Part shown: in pieces, positions 1 through 6,522 of the stretch
Position numbering within the stretch: the stretch's first letter is position 1
How the letters are laid out: every line of letters begins with the position of its first letter
Origin: an uncultured Collinsella sp.
Lineage (GTDB): Bacteria > Actinomycetota > Coriobacteriia > Coriobacteriales > Coriobacteriaceae
DNA: 7,711 bases
Reading direction: 5' to 3'
NCBI GenBank assembly: GCA_902465425.1
Contig: CABQNA010000061.1
Span: forward strand, 1-7,711
Notes under the pieces: generated by a model
Database searches by the model: none
What the model saw: only the letters and a program-made list of their open reading frames with translations
What the model was told of the DNA's origin: nothing
Translations under genes and position numbers: made by a program

Positions 1-22
1 CGCCGTTGTCTTGAAGACGAAG

Positions 23-53
23 TGATCAGTTTTCCTCCGTCCCCAAGGGATCA
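23..53. repeat. REP-like palindrome directly after galT
   Basis: Starting one base past the galT stop codon, the ends TGATC (23-27) and GATCA (49-53) are exact inverted repeats. They enclose a segment that reads GGGGACGGAGG on the minus strand. It has no T-tract after it in the galT direction, so it does not look like a standard intrinsic terminator. A related TGATCCC...GGACGG string lies after the aldolase gene at 7614-7629. It may be a dispersed intergenic palindrome. Positions 1-22 show no gene. Confidence 0.4.
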
Positions 54-1682
54 TTACAGCGAGTCGATAAAGTGCTGCTGGGCGGCGCGGCCGGCTTCGT
101 CCCACTTAAAGACGCCGGCGTTGTCGAGCACGTGGCCAAACACCACGCCGACCTCCTCGTGCAGGATGTCGATGGCGTTGTCCGTCGTAAGCTCGTTGGC
201 GCGGCGGGCATAGATATCCTCGGCCCATGCGGCGTGGCTGCGGCAAAGGTCGTCGCCCTCGAGCGCGCCGGCAAGGTCGTAGCTAGCATCGGCTTTGGCC
301 GCCAGCAGGTGCTCGCGGACAGCACCGAGCTCAGGAACCAAGCGCGGCGGCAAAATAGCCAGGCCCATGACCTCGATCAGGCCGATGTTCTCCTTCTTAA
401 TGTGGTGATACTCGGCATGCGGGTGGAAAACGCCCAGCGGATGCTCGTCGGTCGTGATATTGCAGCGAAGCGCCAGGTAGGCCTCGTAGATCTCGCCGCC
501 GGCGTTGCCGCGAGAGTCGACGCGGCGGATGACGGGCGTCACGGTGTTGTGCGCCACGCCATCGGCTGTGTGCGCGATGACGCCAACCGACTCATCGGTC
601 CACTCGCGCCATGCCAGGATAATCTTCTCGGCGGCATCGAGCAGTGCGCCGCGGTCGTGCGAGCGCAGGCGCAGCACCGAAAGCGGCCACTGCAACACGG
701 TGCCGCTGACCTGGTCAAAGCCCGGCACGCTAAACTGCGAGACCTCGGCGGCATGCATCATGGGGAACACGTGTGCGCCACCCTGGAAGTGGTCGTGCGA
801 CAGAATCGAGCCGCCCACGATGGGCAGGTCGGCGTTGGAGCCAATAAAGTAGTGCGGGAACAGGTCCACAAAGTCGAGCAGGCAGGTCAGGCCTTTACGG
901 TCGACGTGCATCGGACGATGCTCGGAGCTCATGGCAATGCAGTGCTCGTTAAAGTACGCGTACGGGCTGTACTGGAAGCCCCAGCGCTCGCCGTCGAGCT
1001 TAATGGGGATAACGCGCAGATTCTGGCGGGCGGGGTGAGCGCCGCCGTCGGCTGCGGCGGAGCGTCCGGGGTAGCCCTCGTTTTCGATGCAGAGCTGACA
1101 GGCGGGATACTTCTCGCTCGTGTTTTTGGCGGCACCTGCCGCGGCGATATCGCGCGGGTCCTTCTCAGGCTTGGACAGGTTGATGGTGATTTCAAGATCG
1201 CCCCAGTTGGTGGGGGTGCTCCATTTGATGTTGCGCGCGATGGCGGCGCGGCGCACGTAGCCGGCGTCGCAGCACAGACCGTAGAACCAGTCGGTCGCGG
1301 CGCGGGGCTCGTTGACGCCCATGCGGCCGTTGAATTCCTCGTTTACAACCGAAGGCCTCGGCATGAGCGCGCCCATGATGCGCATGGCGATGCGGTCGCG
1401 GCCCGACACCGTGTCCTCGGCAGCACCGTTGGCAACGGCGGCCTCGGAAAGCACGGCAAGCGTGCCCTCCAGGTCAAAGTTGGGCAGGGTATCGGGGTGC
1501 AAGAGCGAGAGTTTCTCGACCTGGAGCGCCCAGGCCATGTCGAGCGCCGGGCCTGTGGCGCCGATGCACTCGAGAATGGTGTTATACGCCCAGATGCGAT
1601 CGTCCTGTCCGATCATCGATCGATGGATGGCATACTCAATCAGGCCCTGCACAGCCTTGCGCACGTCAGTCATTACAGCCAT
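54..1682 (-). CDS. galT: UDP-glucose--hexose-1-phosphate uridylyltransferase (class II GalT)
   Basis: This cytoplasmic Leloir enzyme transfers UMP from UDP-glucose to galactose-1-phosphate through a uridylyl-histidine intermediate, giving UDP-galactose and glucose-1-phosphate. The 542-residue protein has the hallmarks of the long class II family rather than the 350-residue E. coli type: CQLCIENEGYPGR at 195-207, FQYSPYAYFNEHC near 236-248, GGSILSHDHFQGG at 290-302 with the likely catalytic H-D-H, and HPHAEYHHIKKENIGL at 420-435. The start at 1682 has an AAGGGGG ribosome site 10 nt upstream and overlaps the galK end by 10 nt. A second in-frame ATG at 1673 overlaps the galK stop as TAATG and could be used by translational coupling. 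It is the second gene of the galK-galT operon. No galE is present, so the epimerase must lie elsewhere. Confidence 0.96.
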   Translation of the reverse strand: MAVMTDVRKAVQGLIEYAIHRSMIGQDDRIWAYNTILECIGATGPALDMAWALQVEKLSLLHPDTLPNFDLEGTLAVLSEAAVANGAAEDTVSGRDRIAMRIMGALMPRPSVVNEEFNGRMGVNEPRAATDWFYGLCCDAGYVRRAAIARNIKWSTPTNWGDLEITINLSKPEKDPRDIAAAGAAKNTSEKYPACQLCIENEGYPGRSAAADGGAHPARQNLRVIPIKLDGERWGFQYSPYAYFNEHCIAMSSEHRPMHVDRKGLTCLLDFVDLFPHYFIGSNADLPIVGGSILSHDHFQGGAHVFPMMHAAEVSQFSVPGFDQVSGTVLQWPLSVLRLRSHDRGALLDAAEKIILAWREWTDESVGVIAHTADGVAHNTVTPVIRRVDSRGNAGGEIYEAYLALRCNITTDEHPLGVFHPHAEYHHIKKENIGLIEVMGLAILPPRLVPELGAVREHLLAAKADASYDLAGALEGDDLCRSHAAWAEDIYARRANELTTDNAIDILHEEVGVVFGHVLDNAGVFKWDEAGRAAQQHFIDSL

Positions 1683-2878
1683 GCCGCGTAAGCCCCCTTG
1701 CCAGAAATCGCGTAGTGGCGGGCAGATCCCTCGCCAAGCCAGCCGTTCATCTTGGCAATGAAGGTGTCGACCAGGTCGAGCGGCACGAAGGCCTGGATGG
1801 TGCCACCAAAGCCGCCACCGTGGATACGAACGGCGCCGCGGCCGTCGAGCACGTGCTCGGCCAGCGCCAGGGCATACATGGAAGGCTGCTCGGAGCCCAG
1901 CTTGGCAACGACATTCTGCAGGTACATGGCAGAGCTGGCGCCGGACTCGCGCGTCAGGACCAGGAACTGATCGATGTCGCCGGCGTTCAGGGCCGCCCAG
2001 CGCTTATCGACCAGGCCATTCTCGTACCAGTAGTGAACGGCGCGCAGGCAGGCACGGTCGCCCAGTTTGGCACGCAGCTCGGGGAGCTTGGCGTCAAAAT
2101 CGGCAACATCGACCTCGCACAGGCGTGCCTTGCCAAACTCGGCAGCGACGTCCTGCATCTCGCGCGGAACGGCGGCGTAGTCATCGGTGGCGGCCACGTG
2201 GTCGGCACCGACCTTAACGAGCACGAGCGCATAGCCGTAATCCTCAAAGTTGAGCTCGAGCTTCTGGGTCTTAGGCTGGGCCTGATCCTCAAAGTCCATG
2301 TAGGCGAGGCCGCCCAAGCAAACGGCGGCCTGGTCCATCAGACCGCAGGGCTTGCCGTAATAGTTGTTCTCGGTGCGCTGGCTCATCTGGGCGAGCGCGA
2401 CGGGCTCGATGGCGGGTGCGCCCCAGAGCGTCTCCATGGCGCGACCGTATGCCGCCTCGACAGCAGCGGAGCTCGAAAGACCGCCGCCCGAGGGGACGGA
2501 GCAGGTGAAGGCAAAGTCGAAGCCCTGGGGCTCAACACCAAGCGCTGCGATCTCGTGGGCCATGCCGCGGACGAGGCTCGCGGACGTGCCCCTCTCGGAC
2601 TCTTGAATATCCAGCGTGTCGAGCGTGATCTCAAACGTAGGATAGCCCTCGTCGGCGACGCGAATCTTGTTGGAGTCGGTCGCCACGGCGATGCCGTCAA
2701 CGGCGACATCGAGCGAGCCGGCGATAACGTGGCCACCCTCGTGGTCGGTGTGGTTGCCGCTGATCTCGGAACGGCCGGGCGCGTGCACGTAGAGCACCTG
2801 GCGGTCGCCGATGGGGCCAAACTCCTCCTCAAATAGCTTGGTGAACGTGGCGAGTGTCTTTTCGTCGAGGGCGGTCAT
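1673..2878 (-). CDS. galK: Galactokinase (GHMP kinase family)
   Basis: It phosphorylates galactose with ATP to galactose-1-phosphate, the substrate of the GalT encoded next to it. The 401-residue length fits galactokinases. GHMP motifs in order are PGRSEISGNHTDH at 34-46, VPSGGGLSSSA at 128-138 (phosphate-binding loop) and GGGFGG at 354-359. R36 and D182 (in CGLMDQ) match the catalytic Arg/Asp pair of the family. The sugar-binding motif is GNHTDH rather than the classical GEHTDY, so the E and Y are replaced; I recall this variant from clostridial and actinobacterial homologues. The start at 2878 is chosen because AAAGGA lies 5 nt upstream and homology begins there. The frame stays open to 3001, but that extension would run through the promoter and operators. 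It is transcribed with galT, probably under the divergent LacI regulator. Confidence 0.95.
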   Translation of the reverse strand: MTALDEKTLATFTKLFEEEFGPIGDRQVLYVHAPGRSEISGNHTDHEGGHVIAGSLDVAVDGIAVATDSNKIRVADEGYPTFEITLDTLDIQESERGTSASLVRGMAHEIAALGVEPQGFDFAFTCSVPSGGGLSSSAAVEAAYGRAMETLWGAPAIEPVALAQMSQRTENNYYGKPCGLMDQAAVCLGGLAYMDFEDQAQPKTQKLELNFEDYGYALVLVKVGADHVAATDDYAAVPREMQDVAAEFGKARLCEVDVADFDAKLPELRAKLGDRACLRAVHYWYENGLVDKRWAALNAGDIDQFLVLTRESGASSAMYLQNVVAKLGSEQPSMYALALAEHVLDGRGAVRIHGGGFGGTIQAFVPLDLVDTFIAKMNGWLGEGSARHYAISGKGAYAAWL

Positions 2879-2918
2879 ACGGGTCCTTTCCTTGACGCCG
2901 GAGAGACTGGTCCGTGTC

Positions 2919-2924
2919 ATTATG
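2919..2924 (-). promoter_or_regulatory. Probable galK -10 element
   Basis: On the minus strand this reads CATAAT, five of six matches to TATAAT, 41 bases before the galK ATG. The hexamer 17 bp upstream, GTGCTC, is a poor -35, so the promoter probably needs an activator or is intrinsically weak. The operator-like site 2920-2936 overlaps it, which would suit direct repression. Confidence 0.45.
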
Positions 2925-2936
2925 AGTACGTTAACA
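2920..2936 (-). promoter_or_regulatory. Operator-like site, copy 1
   Basis: It contains GAGTACGTTAAC on the plus strand at 2924-2935. The 17 bases 2920-2936 are the exact reverse complement of 2987-3003. The core is an imperfect palindrome around a central CG, as is usual for LacI-family operators. It overlaps the galK -10. Binding by the adjacent LacI-type protein is inferred. Confidence 0.65.
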
Positions 2937-2986
2937 ATTTTGAGCACCACAAACCAGACGTTCGCGGCGCCGCACGTTAAAGGGTA

Positions 2987-3003
2987 TGTTAACGTACTCA
3001 TAA
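2987..3003 (+). promoter_or_regulatory. Operator-like site, copy 2 (inverted)
   Basis: It contains GTTAACGTACTC at 2988-2999, the inverted form of copy 1, with centres 64 bp apart (about six helical turns). It is followed on the plus strand by CATAAC at 3000-3005, a four-of-six -10-like hexamer pointing toward the regulator gene. Confidence 0.65.
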
Positions 3004-3077
3004 CACAATGTATCTCCTTTTTTGAGAATCCGGTAATCGGTAGAAATACAGCCGTGAACGGTACTGCCGTATGGACT

Positions 3078-3083
3078 TATAAA
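3078..3083 (+). promoter_or_regulatory. Candidate -10 for the LacI-type regulator
   Basis: TATAAA matches five of six -10 positions. GTGAAC 18 bp upstream (3054-3059) matches only three of six -35 positions. Transcription would start near 3090, just upstream of operator copy 3, leaving a leader of about 125 nt. The CATAAC at 3000-3005 is an alternative. Confidence 0.3.
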
Positions 3084-3110
3084 GCAGAAGAGATGCAGAT
3101 AGAAAAAGTA

Positions 3111-3124
3111 GAGTACGTTAACAT
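3111..3124 (+). promoter_or_regulatory. Operator-like site, copy 3
   Basis: GAGTACGTTAACAT shares 14 bases with copy 2 (read on the minus strand) and 13 with copy 1. It lies 92 bases before the regulator's GTG and 123 bp centre-to-centre from copy 2. Unlike the other copies it is not joined to a CATAA hexamer. Its position downstream of the candidate -10 at 3078 would suit autorepression by blocking elongation. Confidence 0.6.
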
Positions 3125-3216
3125 GCGTCCGACGATAGCGGGCCCCGGCGCGGGGTGTATCTCTGCCCGGGTCGGCATTCACGCTATTCAGATCTCGCAA
3201 GGGTGAAGGTGATTCT

Positions 3217-4248
3217 GTGGCAAGGCGCCCTTTCAACGATACGGGTACGCGTCCGGTATCCATGGCCGACGTCGCCCGCGCTGCTGGCGTTTCGCAGCAG
3301 ACGGTTTCTCGCGTCGCCAACGGCTTGCCTAACGTCAACGGGCAGACGCGCCAGCGCGTGCAAGCCGCTATGCAAGAGCTTGGCTTTCGTCCGAGTTATG
3401 CCGGTCGCTCGCTGCGCGACGGCCGTTACCATTCGGTCGGCCTGTGCGTCAACGATGTCACCAAGTTTGGCAACCTCTCAATGATCGACGGCATCGCCAG
3501 CGCTGCTCGCGAGCATAATTGCGCCATCACGCTGGTCGAGATGTCCAAGACCGAGGAGTTTTCGCTTGCCGAGGCCACGCGTCGTATGGCCGCATTGCCG
3601 GTGGACGGCATCATCATCGGCATGAGCCGCATGGCGCCCGATTTTGAGACGTTTGATCCACTGCCGGGCATTGGCACGGTCATCGTTACCATGTACGCGC
3701 ACCCGCGGGTGACCACGGTCGACTCCGATCATTACGGCTGCTCGCTGCTGCTCATGGATCATCTGTTTGAGCTGGGGCACGAGCAAATTCGCTATATTGG
3801 CGGCCCGTCGTTCTCGGTCGACGAGCAATTTCGTCGCGCCGGTTGGCAGGATGCACTCGAGCGTAAGCACATTAAGCCACAGGCGCCGCTCGAGGGCGAC
3901 TGGTCTGCCAACAGCGGTTACGAGGCCGGCAGGTACCTGGCCGAGCACGATCGCACCATGACGGCGATTTACGCGGCAAACGACCAGATGGCAAATGGCG
4001 CAATTGCAGCGCTGCGCGATAGCGGGTTGCGCGTGCCCGAGGACGTGAGCGTGGTGGGTGTCGATGACTCGCTCGACGACTTTGTCGCGCATAACGAGCT
4101 CACGACCGTTCGATTCGACTTGCATCAGCGTGGACGCGAGGTGTTTGAGCATGCGGTTCCCGAGGCGGGTACGGCGGGCAAAACCGTTGCTATTCGTATT
4201 CCCGGCCAGCTCATCATTCGACAGAGCACGGCAATACCGCGCGCATAG
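3217..4248 (+). CDS. LacI/GalR-family transcriptional regulator
   Basis: This is a DNA-binding, sugar-responsive regulator of 343 residues, normal for the family. An N-terminal LacI helix-turn-helix lies at 15-36 (SMADVARAAGVSQQTVSRV), followed by the hinge-helix region at about 47-66. The periplasmic-binding-protein-like effector domain follows, with typical segments YIGGP, IYAANDQMANGAI and VPEDVSVVGVDDS. No C-terminal tetramerisation helix is seen, so a dimer is expected. The GTG start has AAGGTG 5 nt upstream. It is divergent from galKT, with three repeated operator-like sites between them, so repression of galKT and itself in the absence of galactose is the natural inference. The effector cannot be read from sequence. 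No clear terminator follows it. Confidence 0.92.
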   Translation: MARRPFNDTGTRPVSMADVARAAGVSQQTVSRVANGLPNVNGQTRQRVQAAMQELGFRPSYAGRSLRDGRYHSVGLCVNDVTKFGNLSMIDGIASAAREHNCAITLVEMSKTEEFSLAEATRRMAALPVDGIIIGMSRMAPDFETFDPLPGIGTVIVTMYAHPRVTTVDSDHYGCSLLLMDHLFELGHEQIRYIGGPSFSVDEQFRRAGWQDALERKHIKPQAPLEGDWSANSGYEAGRYLAEHDRTMTAIYAANDQMANGAIAALRDSGLRVPEDVSVVGVDDSLDDFVAHNELTTVRFDLHQRGREVFEHAVPEAGTAGKTVAIRIPGQLIIRQSTAIPRA

Positions 4249-4331
4249 TTTGTGCAGGTAAACGGAGCTTTATCGCATTTCAATAACAATCGGTAAGGAT
4301 GCCGGCAGATAGCTGTGGCTCTAAAGGCGAG

Positions 4332-4340
4332 TGCTATGAT
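4332..4340 (+). promoter_or_regulatory. Extended -10 promoter of the flavodiiron gene
   Basis: TGC followed directly by TATGAT (4335-4340) is an extended -10 with five of six hexamer matches. No good -35 is seen at 16-18 bp, which extended -10 promoters tolerate. Transcription would start near 4347, giving a leader of about 30 nt with AGGAGG at 4363-4368. Confidence 0.55.
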
Positions 4341-4361
4341 AGACGGGTTCTTTTGTCTATC
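4338..4361. promoter_or_regulatory. Inverted repeat over the flavodiiron gene transcription start
   Basis: GATAGAC (4338-4344) and GTCTATC (4355-4361) are perfect 7-bp inverted arms with a 10-bp spacer. The left arm overlaps the -10 and the right arm ends just before AGGAGG. Because the predicted start lies between the arms, a protein operator is more likely than an RNA hairpin. The binding protein is unknown. Confidence 0.5.
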
Positions 4362-4377
4362 TAGGAGGCTTTGCCTG

Positions 4378-5538
4378 ATGGAGATCACCAAGGATATCCG
4401 CTACATTGGCGTCGACGATCACGACATCGATCTGTTCGAGGGCCAGTACGACGTGTCCGAGAACGGCATGGCATACAACAGCTATGTTATCTTGGGCGAT
4501 AAAATCGCTGTCGCCGATTCGGTCGACGCTGGCTTTGTCGACGAGTGGCTCGGCAACCTCGAGACCGTGCTCGATGGTCGTACGCCCGACTACCTGGTTG
4601 TCCATCACATGGAGCCCGATCACTCCGCCGGTATCGCCGCCTTTATGGAGCGCTATCCCCAGGCGCAGATTGTGGCCAGCATGGGCGCTTTCCGCATGAT
4701 GGCCAACTACTTTGGCACCGACTACCCCGAGCGTAAGATGGTCGTCAAAGATGGCGACGTGCTCGACCTGGGCGGCCACAGCCTGACGTTTGTCGGCGCC
4801 CCCAACGTGCACTGGCCCGAGGTGCTCTTCTCCTACGAGTCCACCGACAAGGTGCTCTTTAGTGCCGACGGTTTTGGCAAGTTTGGCGCCAACGACATCG
4901 AGGATCCCGAGGGCTGGGCTTGCGAAGCGCGCCGTTACTACTTTGGCATCGTGGGAAAGTTCGGCAAGTTTGTGCAGGCCGTGCTTAAGAAGGCCGCCAA
5001 TCTGGACATCCAGATTATTTGCCCGCTTCACGGTCCTGTTCTTAGCGAGAACCTGGGCTATTACCTCGACACCTACAACACCTGGTCGAGCTACCAGCCC
5101 GAGGACGAGGGTATCACGATTGCCTATGCGAGCGTGTATGGCCATCTGAAAGCTGCCGTTGAGGAGCTCGCATCTGCGCTCGAGGCCCGCGGCCAGAAGG
5201 TCTCCGTCTTTGACCTGGCTCGCGACGACATGGCCGAGGCCGTTGAGGACGCGTTCCGTTACGACCGCCTGGTGCTCGCCTCCATCACCTATCAGGGCGA
5301 GATCTTCCCGTTCATGAGCACCTTCATCCATACGCTCGCCGAGCATGCCTACCAGAACCGCACGGTGGCGCTCGTCGAGGCCGGTTCCTGGGCGCCCGCC
5401 GCTGCCAAGGTTATGACCAAGGAGCTCGAGGGCATGAAGGACATCACCCTGACGCAGAACAAGGTGACCGTGCTGGGCTCGCTCAACGACGCCTCACGCG
5501 CCCAGATCGAGGCCCTCGCTGACGAGCTTTCCAAGTAG
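4378..5538 (+). CDS. fprA: Flavodiiron protein (FprA / rubredoxin:oxygen oxidoreductase type)
   Basis: This cytoplasmic enzyme reduces O2 to water and/or NO to N2O, protecting anaerobes. Electrons usually come from rubredoxin, which is not encoded here. The 386-residue protein has the A-type layout: a metallo-beta-lactamase-like diiron domain (about 1-240), then a flavodoxin-like FMN domain (about 246-386). All expected diiron ligands are visible: H77-x-E79-x-D81-H82, H145 in NVHWPE, D164 in FSADGFG and H218 in PLHGP. The FMN domain opens with IAYASVYGH. No C-terminal rubredoxin or flavin-reductase fusion is present. The start at 4378 is set by AGGAGG 9 nt upstream; an in-frame GTG at 4315 lies upstream of the promoter. 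It is a single-gene transcript with its own promoter, an inverted repeat at the start site and a strong terminator. Confidence 0.95.
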   Translation: MEITKDIRYIGVDDHDIDLFEGQYDVSENGMAYNSYVILGDKIAVADSVDAGFVDEWLGNLETVLDGRTPDYLVVHHMEPDHSAGIAAFMERYPQAQIVASMGAFRMMANYFGTDYPERKMVVKDGDVLDLGGHSLTFVGAPNVHWPEVLFSYESTDKVLFSADGFGKFGANDIEDPEGWACEARRYYFGIVGKFGKFVQAVLKKAANLDIQIICPLHGPVLSENLGYYLDTYNTWSSYQPEDEGITIAYASVYGHLKAAVEELASALEARGQKVSVFDLARDDMAEAVEDAFRYDRLVLASITYQGEIFPFMSTFIHTLAEHAYQNRTVALVEAGSWAPAAAKVMTKELEGMKDITLTQNKVTVLGSLNDASRAQIEALADELSK

Positions 5539-5561
5539 CGATACTTTCACTTTTGACGCTC

Positions 5562-5601
5562 AACCACCACAAAGGGGACAGGCACCTTTGTGGTGGTTTT
5601 T
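5562..5601 (+). terminator. Intrinsic terminator of the flavodiiron gene
   Basis: A 14-bp perfect stem (5562-5575 with 5585-5598) and a 9-nt loop GGACAGGCA are followed by a T-tract continuing to 5601. It begins 23 bases after the fprA stop and ends 5 bases before the convergent DeoR-type gene's stop. On the minus strand no T-tract follows the stem, so it is a weaker terminator in that direction. Confidence 0.85.
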
Positions 5602-5603
5602 GT

Positions 5604-6407
5604 TTAAGCACCGGCGATGAGGAGATTTGGGCGGGCATCGTCGGCGGTCTCGGCGATCGAGGTGGCAACGGCATGATCGGGGTCACGGTCCATCACGATG
5701 GCGTCGACATCGGCCAGCTCGGCAAAGCGGTACATGCCACGCCCGTTAACCTTGCTGGCGTCCATGAGGGCGACGCTTTGATGGGCCGCGGCGATCATGG
5801 CCGTTTTGGTCTCGGCCATCTGCGGAAAGTCGGTCGTAAAGCCGCAACGGGGGACAAAGGCGCCGGGGCATATGATGGCCAGATCAGCATGGACCATTTG
5901 GAGCGCCTGCATAGTGAGCGGTCCATACAGATAACGATGGCCTTTGCGCAGTGCCCCGCCCAGCATGACGACATCGACCGAGGGCATGCTCTCGTCGATA
6001 TAATCGGCGATGGTAATGTCGGCCGTGATGACGGTGATGCCGTCGCGCTGATCGAGGAGCCGGACAAACTCGAGAGCGGTGGTGCCGGAGTCGACGAGCA
6101 GGGTGTCGCCGTCATTGACGAGCTCGATGGCGCTTTGTGCGATGGCCTGCTTGGCGGCGACATTGACGTTGATGCGGCGATCCTGGGTGGATACGGTCAG
6201 CCGCTTCTGGAGAGACACGGCGCCGCCATGCGTGCGGCGCAACTTGCCGGACTCGGCGAGCGCGTCCAGGTCGGCGCGGGCGGTAACGGAGGACACGCCA
6301 AAGGTCTGGGCGATTTCTGCCACTTGCACCGAGGCGTTATGCTCGAGCATCTCCATGATGGCGGAACGACGCTCATCGGCGAAAGCTCGGGTTGTTGCGT
6401 GGGCCAT
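5604..6407 (-). CDS. DeoR-family transcriptional regulator of sugar metabolism
   Basis: This 267-residue protein has the DeoR/GlpR architecture. An N-terminal helix-turn-helix (about 27-50: VAEIAQTFGVSSVTARADLDAL) is followed by the linker RRTHGGA at 58-63, then a sensor domain with DSGTT at 106-110 and VVMLGGALRKG at 146-156. DeoR sensor domains usually bind phosphorylated sugars. The start at 6407 has GGAG 5 nt upstream and leaves a normal short N-terminus. The frame also opens at a TTG at 6479 preceded by AAAGGTG, which would add 24 residues of lysine- and asparagine-rich sequence unlike the family. It is divergent from the aldolase gene, which is its likeliest target, as AgaR and GatR control kbaY and gatY operons in enterobacteria. 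It ends against the fprA terminator. Confidence 0.92.
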   Translation of the reverse strand: MAHATTRAFADERRSAIMEMLEHNASVQVAEIAQTFGVSSVTARADLDALAESGKLRRTHGGAVSLQKRLTVSTQDRRINVNVAAKQAIAQSAIELVNDGDTLLVDSGTTALEFVRLLDQRDGITVITADITIADYIDESMPSVDVVMLGGALRKGHRYLYGPLTMQALQMVHADLAIICPGAFVPRCGFTTDFPQMAETKTAMIAAAHQSVALMDASKVNGRGMYRFAELADVDAIVMDRDPDHAVATSIAETADDARPNLLIAGA

Positions 6408-6500
6408 GTTTGCTCCATTCTCGGCTAAATTTGTAGGAATTGTGTTGAGTCTATTTTCGTTCATTTTCTTTTTGAGCAAGAAAACACCTTTCGATTACTT

Positions 6501-6522
6501 ATCTTTTCTATAAAAGAAAGAT
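6501..6522. promoter_or_regulatory. Palindrome over divergent -10 elements
   Basis: The arms ATCTTT (6501-6506) and AAAGAT (6517-6522) are perfect inverted repeats, with 16 of 22 positions symmetric overall. The interior contains TATAGA on the minus strand and TATAAA on the plus strand. A regulator bound here would cover both candidate promoters. Binding by the DeoR-type protein is inferred from position. Confidence 0.4.

Larger units (their letters stand above)
2879..3216. other. Divergent regulatory region between galK and the lacI-type gene
   Basis: This 338-base stretch is AT-richer than the flanking genes. It holds three copies of a 12-bp operator-like site, -10-like hexamers in both directions, the galK ribosome site (AAAGGA, 2884-2889) and the regulator's ribosome site (AAGGTG before the GTG at 3217). 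A short minus-strand frame (2931-3008) with an AGGAG just upstream may encode a leader peptide. I see no RNA gene. Confidence 0.75.

Noticed and set aside
72..1691. Long plus-strand open frame of 539 codons opposite galT, and a similar one at 1715-2836 opposite galK
   Set aside because: These are antisense shadows common in high-GC coding DNA. They show no family motif or ribosome site, while the minus strand carries clear GalT and GalK motifs.
2879..3001. N-terminal extension of galK to an ATG at 3001
   Set aside because: It would run through both inverted operator copies and the -10 and adds residues foreign to galactokinases; the ATG at 2878 has a good ribosome site.
4315..4377. Upstream GTG start for the flavodiiron protein
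   Set aside because: It lies upstream of the extended -10 promoter, and the ATG at 4378 has AGGAGG at proper spacing.
4357..5346. Minus-strand frame of 329 codons opposite the flavodiiron gene
   Set aside because: The composition is shadow-like, rich in V, G, L and H with no domain motif, and the plus-strand protein has every diiron ligand.
5553..6428. Plus-strand frame of 291 codons opposite the DeoR-type gene
   Set aside because: It begins inside the fprA terminator and has no recognisable domain; the minus-strand reading has a full DeoR signature.
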